The notes below the pieces were generated by a model, which did not search any database, was not told the DNA's origin, and saw only the letters and a list, made by a program, of their open reading frames with translations. This document shows positions 6,633 through 14,118 of a stretch of 64,000 bases of DNA, in pieces. Position 1 is the first letter of the stretch, and every line of letters begins with the position of its first letter. The DNA comes from Candidatus Woesearchaeota archaeon (lineage in GTDB: Archaea > Nanobdellota > Nanobdellia > Woesearchaeales > GW2011-AR4), in the NCBI GenBank assembly GCA_016187465.1, contig JACPJQ010000002.1:124001-188000 (forward strand), in the 5' to 3' direction. The translations under genes and the position numbers were made by a program.

Positions 6633-7967
6633 ATGGTTGAAATCTGCACAATCGGCGGCTACAATGAGGTAGGAAAGAACTCAACTGCTGTGAAAATTGG
6701 GGATGAAGTCTACATTTTTGACCTGGGAATCCATCTTGAAAACTACATCAAGTACACGCAAGACGAGGATATTGTCAGCGTCAATCCAAAGGAATTGATG
6801 AAAGTCGGGGCAGTTCCTGACGTTTCTGCAATTGACGACTGGAAATCAAAAGTAAAGATGATTCTGCCTACCCATGCTCATCTTGACCATATAGGCGCAA
6901 TTCCATACCTTGCCAATAATTTCAAAGTTCCTATAATGTGCACGCCGTTCACATCAGAGGTATTGAACGGTATTTTGACAGAAGATAAGATAAAGCTTGA
7001 CAGCAAGATAAGAAGCATGTCTGCAAATTCCTCTTTTCAGGCATCAAGTAATATAAAGATAGAGTTCATCCATGTGACCCATTCCACTCCCCACACCGTT
7101 ATGATTGCATTGCACACAAAAGAAGGGTTAATACTTTATGCAAACGACTTCAAGTTTGACATGTTTCCAACTTTGGGGAAAAAACCAAATTTCAGAAGAT
7201 TGGAAGAATTAGGAAAGCAGAAAGTCTTGGCCTTGATATGCGATTCAACTTATGCTGCTGATGCAAGGAAAATGCCTTCAGAGTCTGTGGCAAAGCAGAT
7301 GCTGAAAGAGGTTATGCTTGACATCAACTCAAAAAACAAACATGTTGTTGTGACAACTTTTTCATCGCACATAGCAAGGCTCAAGTCAATTGTTGAGTTT
7401 GGGCAAAAAATGAACAGGAAGATTGTTTTCATGGGCCGTTCAATGGCAAAATATGTAAGGGCTGCAGAGGCAACAGGCATTGCAAAATTCACCAACAAAG
7501 TTGAAGTTTTGAAATTCAGCGGCCAAGTGAAGAGAAAGCTGAAGAAGATTGCCAAGGACAGGGGCAAGTATCTAATGGTTGTCACGGGCCATCAAGGCGA
7601 GCCAAAATCTACCCTTGCGAAGATGATGAACGGCGAGCTTAAATTCAATTTCATGCCGGAAGATCACACAATATTTTCATGCAGAACTATCCCCACTCCG
7701 ACCAATATTGCAAACAGGGAAAAGCTCGAAGCCAGCTTAAGAAGCTTTAATGTCAGGATTTTCAAGGATATACACCAAAGCGGCCATGCTGCAAGGGAAG
7801 ACTTGAGGGATTTGATTAATTTGGTTAATCCTCGGCATATCATTCCAGCCCATGGCGAGCCATCTATGAGATCGGCATTGGCTGACTTGGCTGTTGAGAT
7901 GGGCTACAAGAAAGGCCAGAATGTTCATTTAATGCAGAATGGTGAAAGGATTAATTTAAAACCATAA
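6633..7967 (+). CDS. rnj: Ribonuclease J (beta-CASP metallo-beta-lactamase)
   Basis: 444 residues, the usual archaeal RNase J length. The N-terminal lactamase domain has HAHLDH at 81-86, a distal VTHSTPHT histidine motif and YANDFKFD (Asp ligand). A beta-CASP domain follows, with VVTTFSSHIARL, TGHQGEP and SGHAAREDL, and the final PAHGEPSMR histidine motif. The enzyme is a 5'-3' exoribonuclease acting in mRNA and rRNA turnover. It binds two zinc ions. A TATA box lies 27 nt upstream. It sits alone between a methyltransferase and PCNA on the same strand. Confidence 0.93.
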   Translation: MVEICTIGGYNEVGKNSTAVKIGDEVYIFDLGIHLENYIKYTQDEDIVSVNPKELMKVGAVPDVSAIDDWKSKVKMILPTHAHLDHIGAIPYLANNFKVPIMCTPFTSEVLNGILTEDKIKLDSKIRSMSANSSFQASSNIKIEFIHVTHSTPHTVMIALHTKEGLILYANDFKFDMFPTLGKKPNFRRLEELGKQKVLALICDSTYAADARKMPSESVAKQMLKEVMLDINSKNKHVVVTTFSSHIARLKSIVEFGQKMNRKIVFMGRSMAKYVRAAEATGIAKFTNKVEVLKFSGQVKRKLKKIAKDRGKYLMVVTGHQGEPKSTLAKMMNGELKFNFMPEDHTIFSCRTIPTPTNIANREKLEASLRSFNVRIFKDIHQSGHAAREDLRDLINLVNPRHIIPAHGEPSMRSALADLAVEMGYKKGQNVHLMQNGERINLKP

Positions 7968-8012
7968 AGATTTATAAATAAAGCACGATAACCATCCTGT
8001 GGGGGGTTGAAA

Positions 8013-8759
8013 ATGAGGCTTACTTTAGCAGAACCTAGCTATCTAAAAGAAAGCATAAGCATTATTTCTGATTTAGTTAATGAAGCGCGGTTCAAGATAA
8101 CGCCAAATGCCATCGAGCTAGTGGCAATGGACCCTGCAAATGTTGCGATGGTTGTCTTCAAGCTCCTGAGCAGTTCTTTTACAGAATATGACGTCAAGAA
8201 TGACATTGAAATTGGCATTAATCTCAGCAATCTGAAGCAGGTGCTTAGGAGGGCTTCCCAAAAGGACATGCTTACAATTGAGGTTGATGCTGACAATAGG
8301 CTTAAAATAACTTTAAAAAGTTCGACAACAAGAACCTTCAATCTGCCGATAATTGATTTGGAAGAGAAAGAGCAAAAAGTGCCTGACTTGAAATTCCCAA
8401 TAACAATAAAAACTTCTTCAAGCATTTTGAACGAGGCGATAGCAGATGTTGACGTTGTCGGCGAGTCAGTTGCTTTCATAGCCGAGCCGAAGAAATTCAC
8501 CTTGCAGGCAGAAGGCGACTTAAACCAGGCAAAAATAGAAATCAAGGAAGATGATTCAACAAAAGTAAATACAAACAGCGACGAGAAGATAAAGGCAAAG
8601 TACAGCATTGAGTATCTGAAGAAGATGATAAACGGCTCAAAGCTAAGCGATGATGTTGTAATACAGTTCAACAAAGACTATCCTTTGAAGCTTGAGTACA
8701 AGTCCGTAGACAAAGTTATGCTGAGCTTTATCCTTGCTCCAAGAGTGGAGAATGATTAA
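8013..8759 (+). CDS. pcn: DNA polymerase sliding clamp (PCNA)
   Basis: 249 residues from the ATG at 8013, forming the two-domain clamp fold: MRLTLAEPSYLKESI at the N terminus, FKITPNAIELVAMDPANVAM in domain 1, an interdomain connector containing DLEEKEQKVP, and FILAPRVEND at the C terminus. A GGGGGG-rich ribosome-binding stretch precedes the ATG and a TATA box (TTTATAAAT) is at about 7970. The trimeric ring tethers polymerases, RNase HII, Fen1, ligase and Hef-type nucleases to DNA. An in-frame TTG at 8007 is the alternative start. Confidence 0.95.
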   Translation: MRLTLAEPSYLKESISIISDLVNEARFKITPNAIELVAMDPANVAMVVFKLLSSSFTEYDVKNDIEIGINLSNLKQVLRRASQKDMLTIEVDADNRLKITLKSSTTRTFNLPIIDLEEKEQKVPDLKFPITIKTSSSILNEAIADVDVVGESVAFIAEPKKFTLQAEGDLNQAKIEIKEDDSTKVNTNSDEKIKAKYSIEYLKKMINGSKLSDDVVIQFNKDYPLKLEYKSVDKVMLSFILAPRVEND

Positions 8760-8810
8760 GTTTTTATTCTAAAGTTTATTTTTAGTTGTCTTATGATTAA
8801 GTGATGAAAA

Positions 8811-9179
8811 ATGGCTGAATGGACTAGTGCTGAACAGACTGAATTCACTCATCTTTATGAAGAACTGAAAAAAGGACCTAATTATGATACTTACAGTAAA
8901 AAATCTGATGAGCAGATATTCAAAGGTGAACAACTGCCATATAAAGAAGCAAAAAGTAGGTTATTAAGTATTATTGAAGAACAAAAAATGGAACAATACA
9001 AACATACAGGCAACCTCGAAGCAAAAACTAATTCTGCTCATTCTGAAATGAAACCTAATAAAGTTACCACCACTACAAGACTGGAGTACGGACTTGGTTT
9101 GGCAGGTGTCCTTATGGGGCTAGGATTGGCAGCGAGTGGACTGCCACCAATTACATATCTCCAACCGCTAATTTTATAA
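8811..9179 (+). CDS. Small protein with C-terminal membrane segment
   Basis: 122 residues. The first 85 are hydrophilic and helical (WTSAEQTEFTHLYEELKK...). A Gly/Leu-rich hydrophobic segment follows (about 92-115, LGLAGVLMGLGLAASGLPP), so it is probably a tail-anchored or single-pass protein. No homologous family is recognised. It stands between pcn and the next gene with its own short leader. Confidence 0.6.
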   Translation: MAEWTSAEQTEFTHLYEELKKGPNYDTYSKKSDEQIFKGEQLPYKEAKSRLLSIIEEQKMEQYKHTGNLEAKTNSAHSEMKPNKVTTTTRLEYGLGLAGVLMGLGLAASGLPPITYLQPLIL

Positions 9180-9202
9180 ATAACCATTCCAAAAATTCCG
9201 TT

Positions 9203-9667
9203 ATGGAAAACCCGCATGATTTCTTGGTTCAGTGGACAATAAGTTTCATCAAGAACAAGGACAGCATTGCCAAAAAGATAGAGCGCATGGAAAACGGAAA
9301 AGACGGCTTTGATCTGTACGTTAAATATAAAGACAGAGAGCAATATTTTATTATTATTCCAAAGTTAAGCGACATAGACCCAATCATTCAAAGGATAAAC
9401 AATGAGCATCGTTTCAGCATAGTAGCTTTGAATTCAAAAGAAAATTTTGATGCTGTATTAAAAAACTGGAACAAACTGATTGGTTTTAAGTTTCTCAACA
9501 TAATTTTTGTGAACCCGTTTTCGGAGCTTGATAAAAAATGGAGTATTTTCCCCCACACTCATCATAAAATTTGCGATGAGTCTTCATTGGAAACTGGGTT
9601 GAAGTCAATGTTTAGTATGGTTGAGCCGATAGAAGAGCGGCAATTGATGGCAAAACTCACAAGCTGA
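9203..9667 (+). CDS. Conserved archaeal hypothetical protein
   Basis: 154 residues, mixed alpha/beta with no membrane segment. It begins with a helix (HDFLVQWTISFIKNKDSIAKKI), and the central strands YFIIIPKL and FSIVALNSKENF suggest a small globular domain. TTTATAAATA lies about 24 nt upstream of the ATG at 9203, so the message is probably leaderless. The 3' end overlaps the convergent gene by 11 nt. I do not recognise the family. Confidence 0.7.
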   Translation: MENPHDFLVQWTISFIKNKDSIAKKIERMENGKDGFDLYVKYKDREQYFIIIPKLSDIDPIIQRINNEHRFSIVALNSKENFDAVLKNWNKLIGFKFLNIIFVNPFSELDKKWSIFPHTHHKICDESSLETGLKSMFSMVEPIEERQLMAKLTS

Positions 9668-10238
9668 AAAGGATTACTTGCCCTACAAATCCAGAGAATA
9701 GGGGGATAAGTAAATTATCATCAAGTTCATCAACTAATGTTTCTACGATTGTAGCGACAAACGCCATTCCTAATATAACATAGATGTTTTCAAGAATTAT
9801 GAAGCCCACGGCCAAGTTTATCGCCAATTCTGCCAAAAATCCTGCCCATGTCTTGTTTCTATAAATAAGCGTATTTCCATATCGTTTTCCAACTAAAGCA
9901 GCCACCATGTCCCCAAAAGTCGTCATGAGCAGAGCTGCCAAGGCAATATTATGGTCAAACACCGCAAATGATATTATTGTGGCAGACAAGAAGTATATGA
10001 CGCCATACATCCTGTTCTGCTCTTTCGGCCTTATAAACTGCGAAAAGAACGGCATTTTCCACCCCAATTCCAGCCTGAAGTATTCCAATACCAGAAAGAT
10101 TATCAGCAATAGTACAAGAAAAAGCAAAGCCAACTGCTTCGTGTAGCTGTTCTGAATGATGTTATAGATTACAAGAACAATAAGAATCGTGATATGTATT
10201 ATCTTCCTTCCAATCTCATGAAAAAAGCCCCATACCAT
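9657..10238 (-). CDS. Membrane CTP-transferase/dolichol kinase-like protein
   Basis: 193 residues with about six membrane helices. The motif GDMVAALVGKRYG, followed by NKTWAGFLAE and VETLVDELDDN, is the signature of the SEC59/DGK1/CdsA-like superfamily, which phosphorylates polyprenols or diacylglycerol with CTP or makes CDP-lipids. In archaea such proteins are thought to supply polyprenyl phosphate or lipid precursors. The acidic GD and DELDD motifs probably bind Mg-CTP. The exact substrate is not decidable. Confidence 0.8.
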   Translation of the reverse strand: MVWGFFHEIGRKIIHITILIVLVIYNIIQNSYTKQLALLFLVLLLIIFLVLEYFRLELGWKMPFFSQFIRPKEQNRMYGVIYFLSATIISFAVFDHNIALAALLMTTFGDMVAALVGKRYGNTLIYRNKTWAGFLAELAINLAVGFIILENIYVILGMAFVATIVETLVDELDDNLLIPLFSGFVGQVILFSL

Positions 10239-10282
10239 ATCTATAACTTTTGTCTTTGGGTATAAATAAGTTTCTATGCTTT

Positions 10283-10340
10283 AACTTTTGCGTTTTACTA
10301 TACAACCGCTGTATGCTTTTACGAGTAAAGTGCAAAAGTT
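10283..10340. repeat. Inverted repeat downstream of tRNA-Gly
   Basis: AACTTTTGC (10283-10291) pairs with GCAAAAGTT (10332-10340). Inside are a second short pairing (TTTTAC/GTAAAG) and ATACA/TGTAT. The perfect outer 9 bp stem lies just after the 3' end of the tRNA (minus strand) and may help end or process the transcript. Confidence 0.45.
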
Positions 10341-10351
10341 TAGTATGTAAA

Positions 10352-10442
10352 TACGGCTTGCGGGAATTGAACCCGCCTTCCAAGCTTTTTCAGCCAATTA
10401 TTTTGTTGGGAAGCTCGTGTCTTGCCGATAGACCAAAGCCGT
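10352..10442 (-). tRNA. tRNA-Gly(CCC) with a ~20-nt intron, overlapped by a homing endonuclease gene
   Basis: Minus strand: acceptor ACGGCTT/AAGCCGT (7 perfect pairs), D-stem GTCT/AGAC, anticodon stem CGAGC/GCTTG, T-arm GCGGG-TTCAATT-CCCGC, discriminator A. The anticodon loop begins TTCCCA, giving anticodon CCC (10410-10408). About 20 extra nt (10406-10387) after position 37 form the intron, with CCAA/TTGG able to make the central helix. The 5' half and part of the intron are also the last codons of the LAGLIDADG gene. Glycine identity depends on correct intron placement. Confidence 0.85.
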
Positions 10443-11169
10443 GTATCTTTCTTATATTTCTTGGTCGGACAAATTCTAAAAAGCCCATCGCGGGTGTACC
10501 ATGCAAATTAAGAGTATAAAAATGCTCTTTTTTATTAATATACAACGTTGGGTAAAACCCAAGTTTGTTCATAATTCCATTAACCTGAAGTACTAATTTG
10601 CTAGAAACTGTTCCATAAGAAACTCTTTTTTTAGGTCTATAAAAATTGCCATGTGTATCAAATAACCCTCTTAAGAAGCCAATGTAAAAATCTTTCGAAT
10701 AATTATGTGGTTCTTTGAGTTTTATTGAATACGTCTTTGTACCATACCACTCTAAAAATCTTTTTAAAAGCAAATAAATATCTTTAGAATGGTAAGATAA
10801 AATACAGACATTGTCTTTAAATTTTATATAATTATGTGGCTTTTTATAAAAAATTTTGCTGAAGAATTTAATTAACTCCTCATTGTAATCTTTATCTACC
10901 AACCCCGTGTATATTCTTATGATATACTTGTATCTGGCTTTATCAAAGTAGAATCCACCATCTCCAGTGAATATTCCTAAGAATTCGCCCAATTCTTCAT
11001 CTGAGTAATTGAATTTAATTTTACTAAATTTTCTACTTTTAAGTTTTGTATAATAGTAGTACAGTGTAGATTTAGATTTATTTGTAATTATTGAAATTTT
11101 ATTCAGCGAAGTATTTTTATTTATCAATGTATTGATTTGTTCTTTTTCCTCTTTTGTTAACCTCACCAT
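10390..11169 (-). CDS. LAGLIDADG homing endonuclease overlapping tRNA-Gly
   Basis: 259 residues. An N-terminal helix-turn-helix (about 5-45, ending STLYYYYTKLKSRKF) precedes a two-motif LAGLIDADG endonuclease. Motif 1 is GEFLGIFTGDGGF (61-73) with the catalytic Asp. Motif 2 is FLRGLFDTHGNFY (about 164-176), where the usual second acidic residue is His. The last 17 codons and the stop are the 5' half, anticodon and intron of tRNA-Gly, so cleavage at the tRNA 5' end would cut the reading frame. It is AT- and Tyr/Lys/Phe-rich compared with neighbours, consistent with mobility. Activity is uncertain because of the altered second motif. Confidence 0.85.
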   Translation of the reverse strand: MVRLTKEEKEQINTLINKNTSLNKISIITNKSKSTLYYYYTKLKSRKFSKIKFNYSDEELGEFLGIFTGDGGFYFDKARYKYIIRIYTGLVDKDYNEELIKFFSKIFYKKPHNYIKFKDNVCILSYHSKDIYLLLKRFLEWYGTKTYSIKLKEPHNYSKDFYIGFLRGLFDTHGNFYRPKKRVSYGTVSSKLVLQVNGIMNKLGFYPTLYINKKEHFYTLNLHGTPAMGFLEFVRPRNIRKIHGFGLSARHELPNKIIG

Positions 11170-11435
11170 TTCAATCTACCTCCGAAGTTTTTTATTTTTT
11201 AAAGACTTTGGAACACAATAAAAGAGAATGTTAAGCGAAACTGCGTAATTGGTTTTCGTGTCTAAAGACTAAAAAGCTTTATTTGGTAGTTTTGCGTGTT
11301 CTCTTTTTCAAAGTATATAGAATTAGTCCTTTATATATTATACCCAAGCATGTCCAGTGGTCAAAACCAAAAAACACAATATTTAAATATTTACAATTTC
11401 AAAAAATCCAAGTTTAAAACATACGGTGATTCCCA

Positions 11436-11768
11436 ATCGAAAAAAACACTGATATAAGAATTAAATGCTTCAAATGCGGCAATGAATATCCTATGGATAT
11501 GATGAGAATCGGACCTGGCAGCAAAAATCTGGTATGTGGGGAATGCCTTGAACGGAAATCAGCGCAAAAGCAGGAAACAAAATCTGAATTGTCAAAAGAA
11601 GAGCCCGTGAAGGAATACTTCTGCAAGGAATGCAGGTACAATTTTAAAAGAGCAAAACATTTAGCTATAAGCGCATGCCCTTATTGCGGCTCTTCGGGCT
11701 CTTTGATGGTTAAGGGCAGCACTGCAAGGATAATGGCAGATGCTGCAAAAATGAAAGGTGTTGATTAA
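11436..11768 (+). CDS. Two-zinc-ribbon protein, possible AUC start
   Basis: The frame is open from about 11430. It codes for a first ribbon CFKCGNEYPMDMMR ... CGECL and a second, YFCKECRYNFKRA ... CPYCGSSG. The only in-frame ATG (11493) would cut off the first CxxC. A GGTGA ribosome-binding sequence (11425-11429) sits 6 nt before ATC at 11436, so I propose an AUC start giving about 110 residues. The product probably binds RNA, DNA or protein through zinc. It forms an operon with a related zinc-ribbon gene 1 nt downstream. If AUC is not used, the protein starts at 11493 and is 91 residues. Confidence 0.7.
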   Translation: MEKNTDIRIKCFKCGNEYPMDMMRIGPGSKNLVCGECLERKSAQKQETKSELSKEEPVKEYFCKECRYNFKRAKHLAISACPYCGSSGSLMVKGSTARIMADAAKMKGVD

Positions 11769-11769
11769 G

Positions 11770-12111
11770 ATGGAATGGCTAAAACCGAAGCAGGAAGATG
11801 TAATGGTTCCATGCAAAAAGTGCGGCAACAAAGTAGCTGCTTCATCCCTGAAACTTGATTTGGATGCAAAAATGATGATTTGTTCTGACTGCATCAAGAA
11901 CAAAACTATACATAATGAGATACAGAAAGAAATTTTCAAAAAGCCAGTGGAGGATGAGCTGGTTTCGTTGACTAAAAGGAAATTGCCTGAAGAAGCAGCA
12001 GACAGAAGAAGCCACAAGTGCTCATCTTGCGGCTATAAGTTCATGATTAATCTGGAAACAAGAAAGCCCAGGAATTGCCCTTATTGCAATGCAAGGGTTA
12101 CGAGTTTTTGA
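11770..12111 (+). CDS. Zinc-ribbon protein, paralogue of the upstream gene
   Basis: 113 residues from the ATG at 11770, preceded by a GGTG sequence within the previous gene's end. The N-terminal ribbon is PCKKCGNKV ... ICSDCI and the C-terminal ribbon is HKCSSCGYKF ... RNCPYCNARV, so the pattern CxxC-x(n)-CxxC occurs twice. A dead relative of the C-terminal ribbon lies at 12885-13154. The function is unknown; a nucleic-acid or ribosome-associated role would be typical. Confidence 0.8.
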   Translation: MEWLKPKQEDVMVPCKKCGNKVAASSLKLDLDAKMMICSDCIKNKTIHNEIQKEIFKKPVEDELVSLTKRKLPEEAADRRSHKCSSCGYKFMINLETRKPRNCPYCNARVTSF

Positions 12112-12160
12112 AAATAATAGATAGAACTTCTAACAATTTAGCGAGAGTTTCAACGCTTGC

Positions 12161-12577
12161 CTAAAGATTTGTTGCTTTTAAGAAATCTATTGGCGTGAGA
12201 ATCTGTATTCCTTTAAACATGCCCAAGTCCAGCAAATGCCCGTCATAAGTGATTATGTAATATACGCCGCCTTCGTGCGCCGCATCTAAGAATTTGTTGT
12301 CTTTAGGATCATTCTTGATGATATCAAAGTTGCTTTTCGGTTCGACAAATTCAGAAAGTTGCTTCAATTCACTGAGAAACGATTTGATGTCTTCTTCGCT
12401 TTTGCTTGTTTTGTCTGTAACCTCTTTTCGGAAGCAGACATCTTCATATTCGCTGAATACTTGTTTGGAAATAACGTTTTGCAACGCCCCCATTCCAACC
12501 AACAGCAGAATGCTGCGGGAATCTACATTCCAGAAAAAGCCCGAAACAACAACATTGGTGTCTAAGGTGACTTTCAT
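12161..12577 (-). CDS. PIN-domain toxin (VapC-like ribonuclease)
   Basis: 138 residues with the PIN fold: LDTNVVVSGFFW at the N terminus (first catalytic Asp), an acidic residue in the middle (SEYEDV), NDPKDNKFLDAA (Asp pair) and ITYDGHLLDL near the end. This pattern matches the COG1569 branch of PIN toxins, which cleave RNA with Mg2+. The AbrB-like gene 15 nt upstream is its probable antitoxin. The gene order antitoxin-toxin and shared strand support one operon. Confidence 0.85.
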   Translation of the reverse strand: MKVTLDTNVVVSGFFWNVDSRSILLLVGMGALQNVISKQVFSEYEDVCFRKEVTDKTSKSEEDIKSFLSELKQLSEFVEPKSNFDIIKNDPKDNKFLDAAHEGGVYYIITYDGHLLDLGMFKGIQILTPIDFLKATNL

Positions 12578-12592
12578 TGTTAAATACGGAAT

Positions 12593-12841
12593 TTACGCGC
12601 TGTACCTTACTTTCTGAATTAAGTCATTGACTTGGCTTGGAGAAATATTCTTCTTTCTTGCGCCCATCCTTTCCATTGAATCTAGGAATTTTTTGCTGAT
12701 TTTTCCAAGAACTAAAGTGCGGTTCAGAGGAAGGACAACAATAGTCTCGCCTCTCTTCAAACCTGCTGTTTTTCTTGCATCCTGGGGCAATTTAACAGTC
12801 CAGTCATCTCCTACTTTGGCCGTCTCTACAGTTTTTTGCAT
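12593..12841 (-). CDS. AbrB/MazE-type antitoxin
   Basis: 82 residues. The first 45 form a swapped-hairpin AbrB fold (VETAKVGDDWTVKLPQDARK ... GETIVVLPLNRTLVL). The C-terminal 35 residues are helical and would wrap and inhibit the PIN toxin. AbrB-type antitoxins usually repress their own promoter. A TATA-like ATTATAAATT about 28 nt upstream would be the target. Confidence 0.82.
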   Translation of the reverse strand: MQKTVETAKVGDDWTVKLPQDARKTAGLKRGETIVVLPLNRTLVLGKISKKFLDSMERMGARKKNISPSQVNDLIQKVRYSA

Positions 12842-12884
12842 TTTTATTGGACTTTAATTGAGCATTCTAATTTATAATACTTTC

Positions 12885-13154
12885 GATTTTCTGCGATGGA
12901 GTAGAAAAATAGCCAATAAATGTCCTTCCTGCGGCTTTAAGTTCAATTGATATATAGTAAAAGGCACAAAAATTTGAGCAATAAATATGCCTTTTACTCA
13001 AAGAAAACCTTATGGTTTTCGAGTGCTCGAAAATGGAACATTTTCGACATATTACGAACGGACAACTATTGCTCAATAGATTTTGTCCGTGAGTATAGAA
13101 ACAAAAATACCAAAAAACTGCCCTTATTGGAATACAAGGGTTATGAGGTTTTGA
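12885..13154 (+). pseudogene. Zinc-ribbon pseudogene split by a hairpin-rich insertion
   Basis: 12915-12947 encodes NKCPSCGFKFN, then a stop. 13092-13154 encodes SIETKIPKNCPYWNTRVMRF, then a stop. Together these match the C-terminal ribbon of the intact gene at 11770-12111 (HKCSSCGYKFMIN LETRKPRNCPYCNARVTSF). The last cysteine is Trp here. About 140 nt of palindromic DNA (12951-13090) separates the two halves, and no N-terminal part is found. It is a dead copy interrupted by an insertion. Confidence 0.65.
12951..13090. repeat. Array of consecutive hairpins (small insertion element)
   Basis: Successive perfect stems: AGTAAAAGGCA (12956-12966)/TGCCTTTTACT (12988-12998), AAAACC-TTAT-GGTTTT, TTTTCGAG-TG-CTCGAAAA, GAAAATG-GAA-CATTTTC, and ACGGACAA ... 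TTGTCCGT (from about 13057) with an inner CTATT/AATAG. GAGCAAT in the first loop is also complementary to ATTGCTC in the last loop. It carries no coding frame of its own and sits inside the zinc-ribbon pseudogene. Confidence 0.6.
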
Positions 13155-13469
13155 AGTAAAAAATCAAGAAAATATTAATATGGCAGTAGATATTTTTTAT
13201 TCTATATTTTAATTTTTCTTTAATATCTGCGATAACATTACAGCATATATTAAGACATTTTTCTGCATAATTCCCGACGGCAAGTAATATGGGTGGGTAA
13301 ATATTTTGAATTCATAATGTTTTCAAAACTATTTCTATTTTTAGTAGGATAGTGCTTATACGGGAATGTAAACTTTCCTCAGCATTACTAATGTATTTCG
13401 ATGTATTATTATCTTGCAATTCTCTTTGAAATTTATATAGGGCAGAAACCAAGGATTCTATGTCTTTTA
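13155..13469. other. Intergenic region, no gene recognised
   Basis: About 310 nt of AT-rich sequence between the zinc-ribbon pseudogene and the end of the next minus-strand gene. No RNA gene, repeat or convincing reading frame was seen. Confidence 0.5.
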
Positions 13470-13712
13470 CTATTTCATTATTTTTTTAATGTAATCACGG
13501 TTATTTATTATGTAATTGTGAGCCAAGATATGACCTGGGTTTGGCAACCCCTTAGCATATTCTGCCGTCTCTATGGCATCTCGTAGTCTATTTATGCGTA
13601 GAAATTCACTCGCTTCTTTAATCGTACCTTTAATATGTTGAAGTAGTTTTGCTTCATTGATGTCATCAATACTTCTTTTCCTACCAAAAATAAAATCATA
13701 CCAAGGAACCAT
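13470..13712 (-). CDS. Small hypothetical protein
   Basis: 80 residues, helical, starting MVPWYDFIFGRKR. The helices (EAKLLQHIKGTIKEASEFLR and LRDAIETAEYAKGL) resemble a helical-repeat or HEPN-like piece but no catalytic motif is visible. It lies 9 nt after the PRC-barrel gene on the same strand and is probably co-transcribed. No family is recognised. Confidence 0.55.
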   Translation of the reverse strand: MVPWYDFIFGRKRSIDDINEAKLLQHIKGTIKEASEFLRINRLRDAIETAEYAKGLPNPGHILAHNYIINNRDYIKKIMK

Positions 13713-13721
13713 CTTTAGATA

Positions 13722-14015
13722 TCAATCTTCTTCTTTAGCTGATTTAGACTCCCCTTCTCCTTCGCTATAGGAAGGAACGGCAGCCTTGCTGATTATCATA
13801 ATGTCCCCAATTGACTTTACAAGCTGGTGGGGCACTATAACGCCTTTTGCGCTTCCCAATACCTTGTTCAGGAATGAATTCTTTGTTGCCCTTACCCTCC
13901 ATCCAAAAACCTTGTTCTGTGTCAATATTGACTCCTCAACATCGCCGAAGTACTCTCCATTATCGGTAAATACCCTCATGTCATAAGTTTCGCTTATCTT
14001 TTTCATCTTTAGCAT
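13722..14015 (-). CDS. PRC-barrel domain protein
   Basis: 97 residues. The pattern KISETYDMRVFTDNGEYFGDV is the archaeal PRC-barrel signature, and the strand GVIVPHQLVKSIGDIMIIS completes the barrel. The C-terminal tail is acidic and serine-rich. PRC-barrels mediate protein or RNA binding (as in RimM) and archaeal single-domain versions have been linked to cell division. A ribosome-binding AGGTGATC precedes the ATG at 14015. Confidence 0.8.
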   Translation of the reverse strand: MLKMKKISETYDMRVFTDNGEYFGDVEESILTQNKVFGWRVRATKNSFLNKVLGSAKGVIVPHQLVKSIGDIMIISKAAVPSYSEGEGESKSAKEED

Positions 14016-14118
14016 TTAGATCACCTTTAAATTAAATGTTTTTTATAGCGTTTTATCTACTGGCTAGTATTTAAATTTATCGGAAGCCTTATTAAAAACT
14101 GTTATTTTCGTATAACTG

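Noticed and set aside
10387-10442. A large tRNA-Gly intron containing the homing endonuclease
   Set aside because: A complete 5' half of the tRNA lies downstream of most of the endonuclease gene and no alternative 5' half was found upstream (11170-11350).
12947-13159. 70-residue open frame on the plus strand
   Set aside because: It runs through the hairpin array and through the zinc-ribbon pseudogene in the wrong frame; no homology features.
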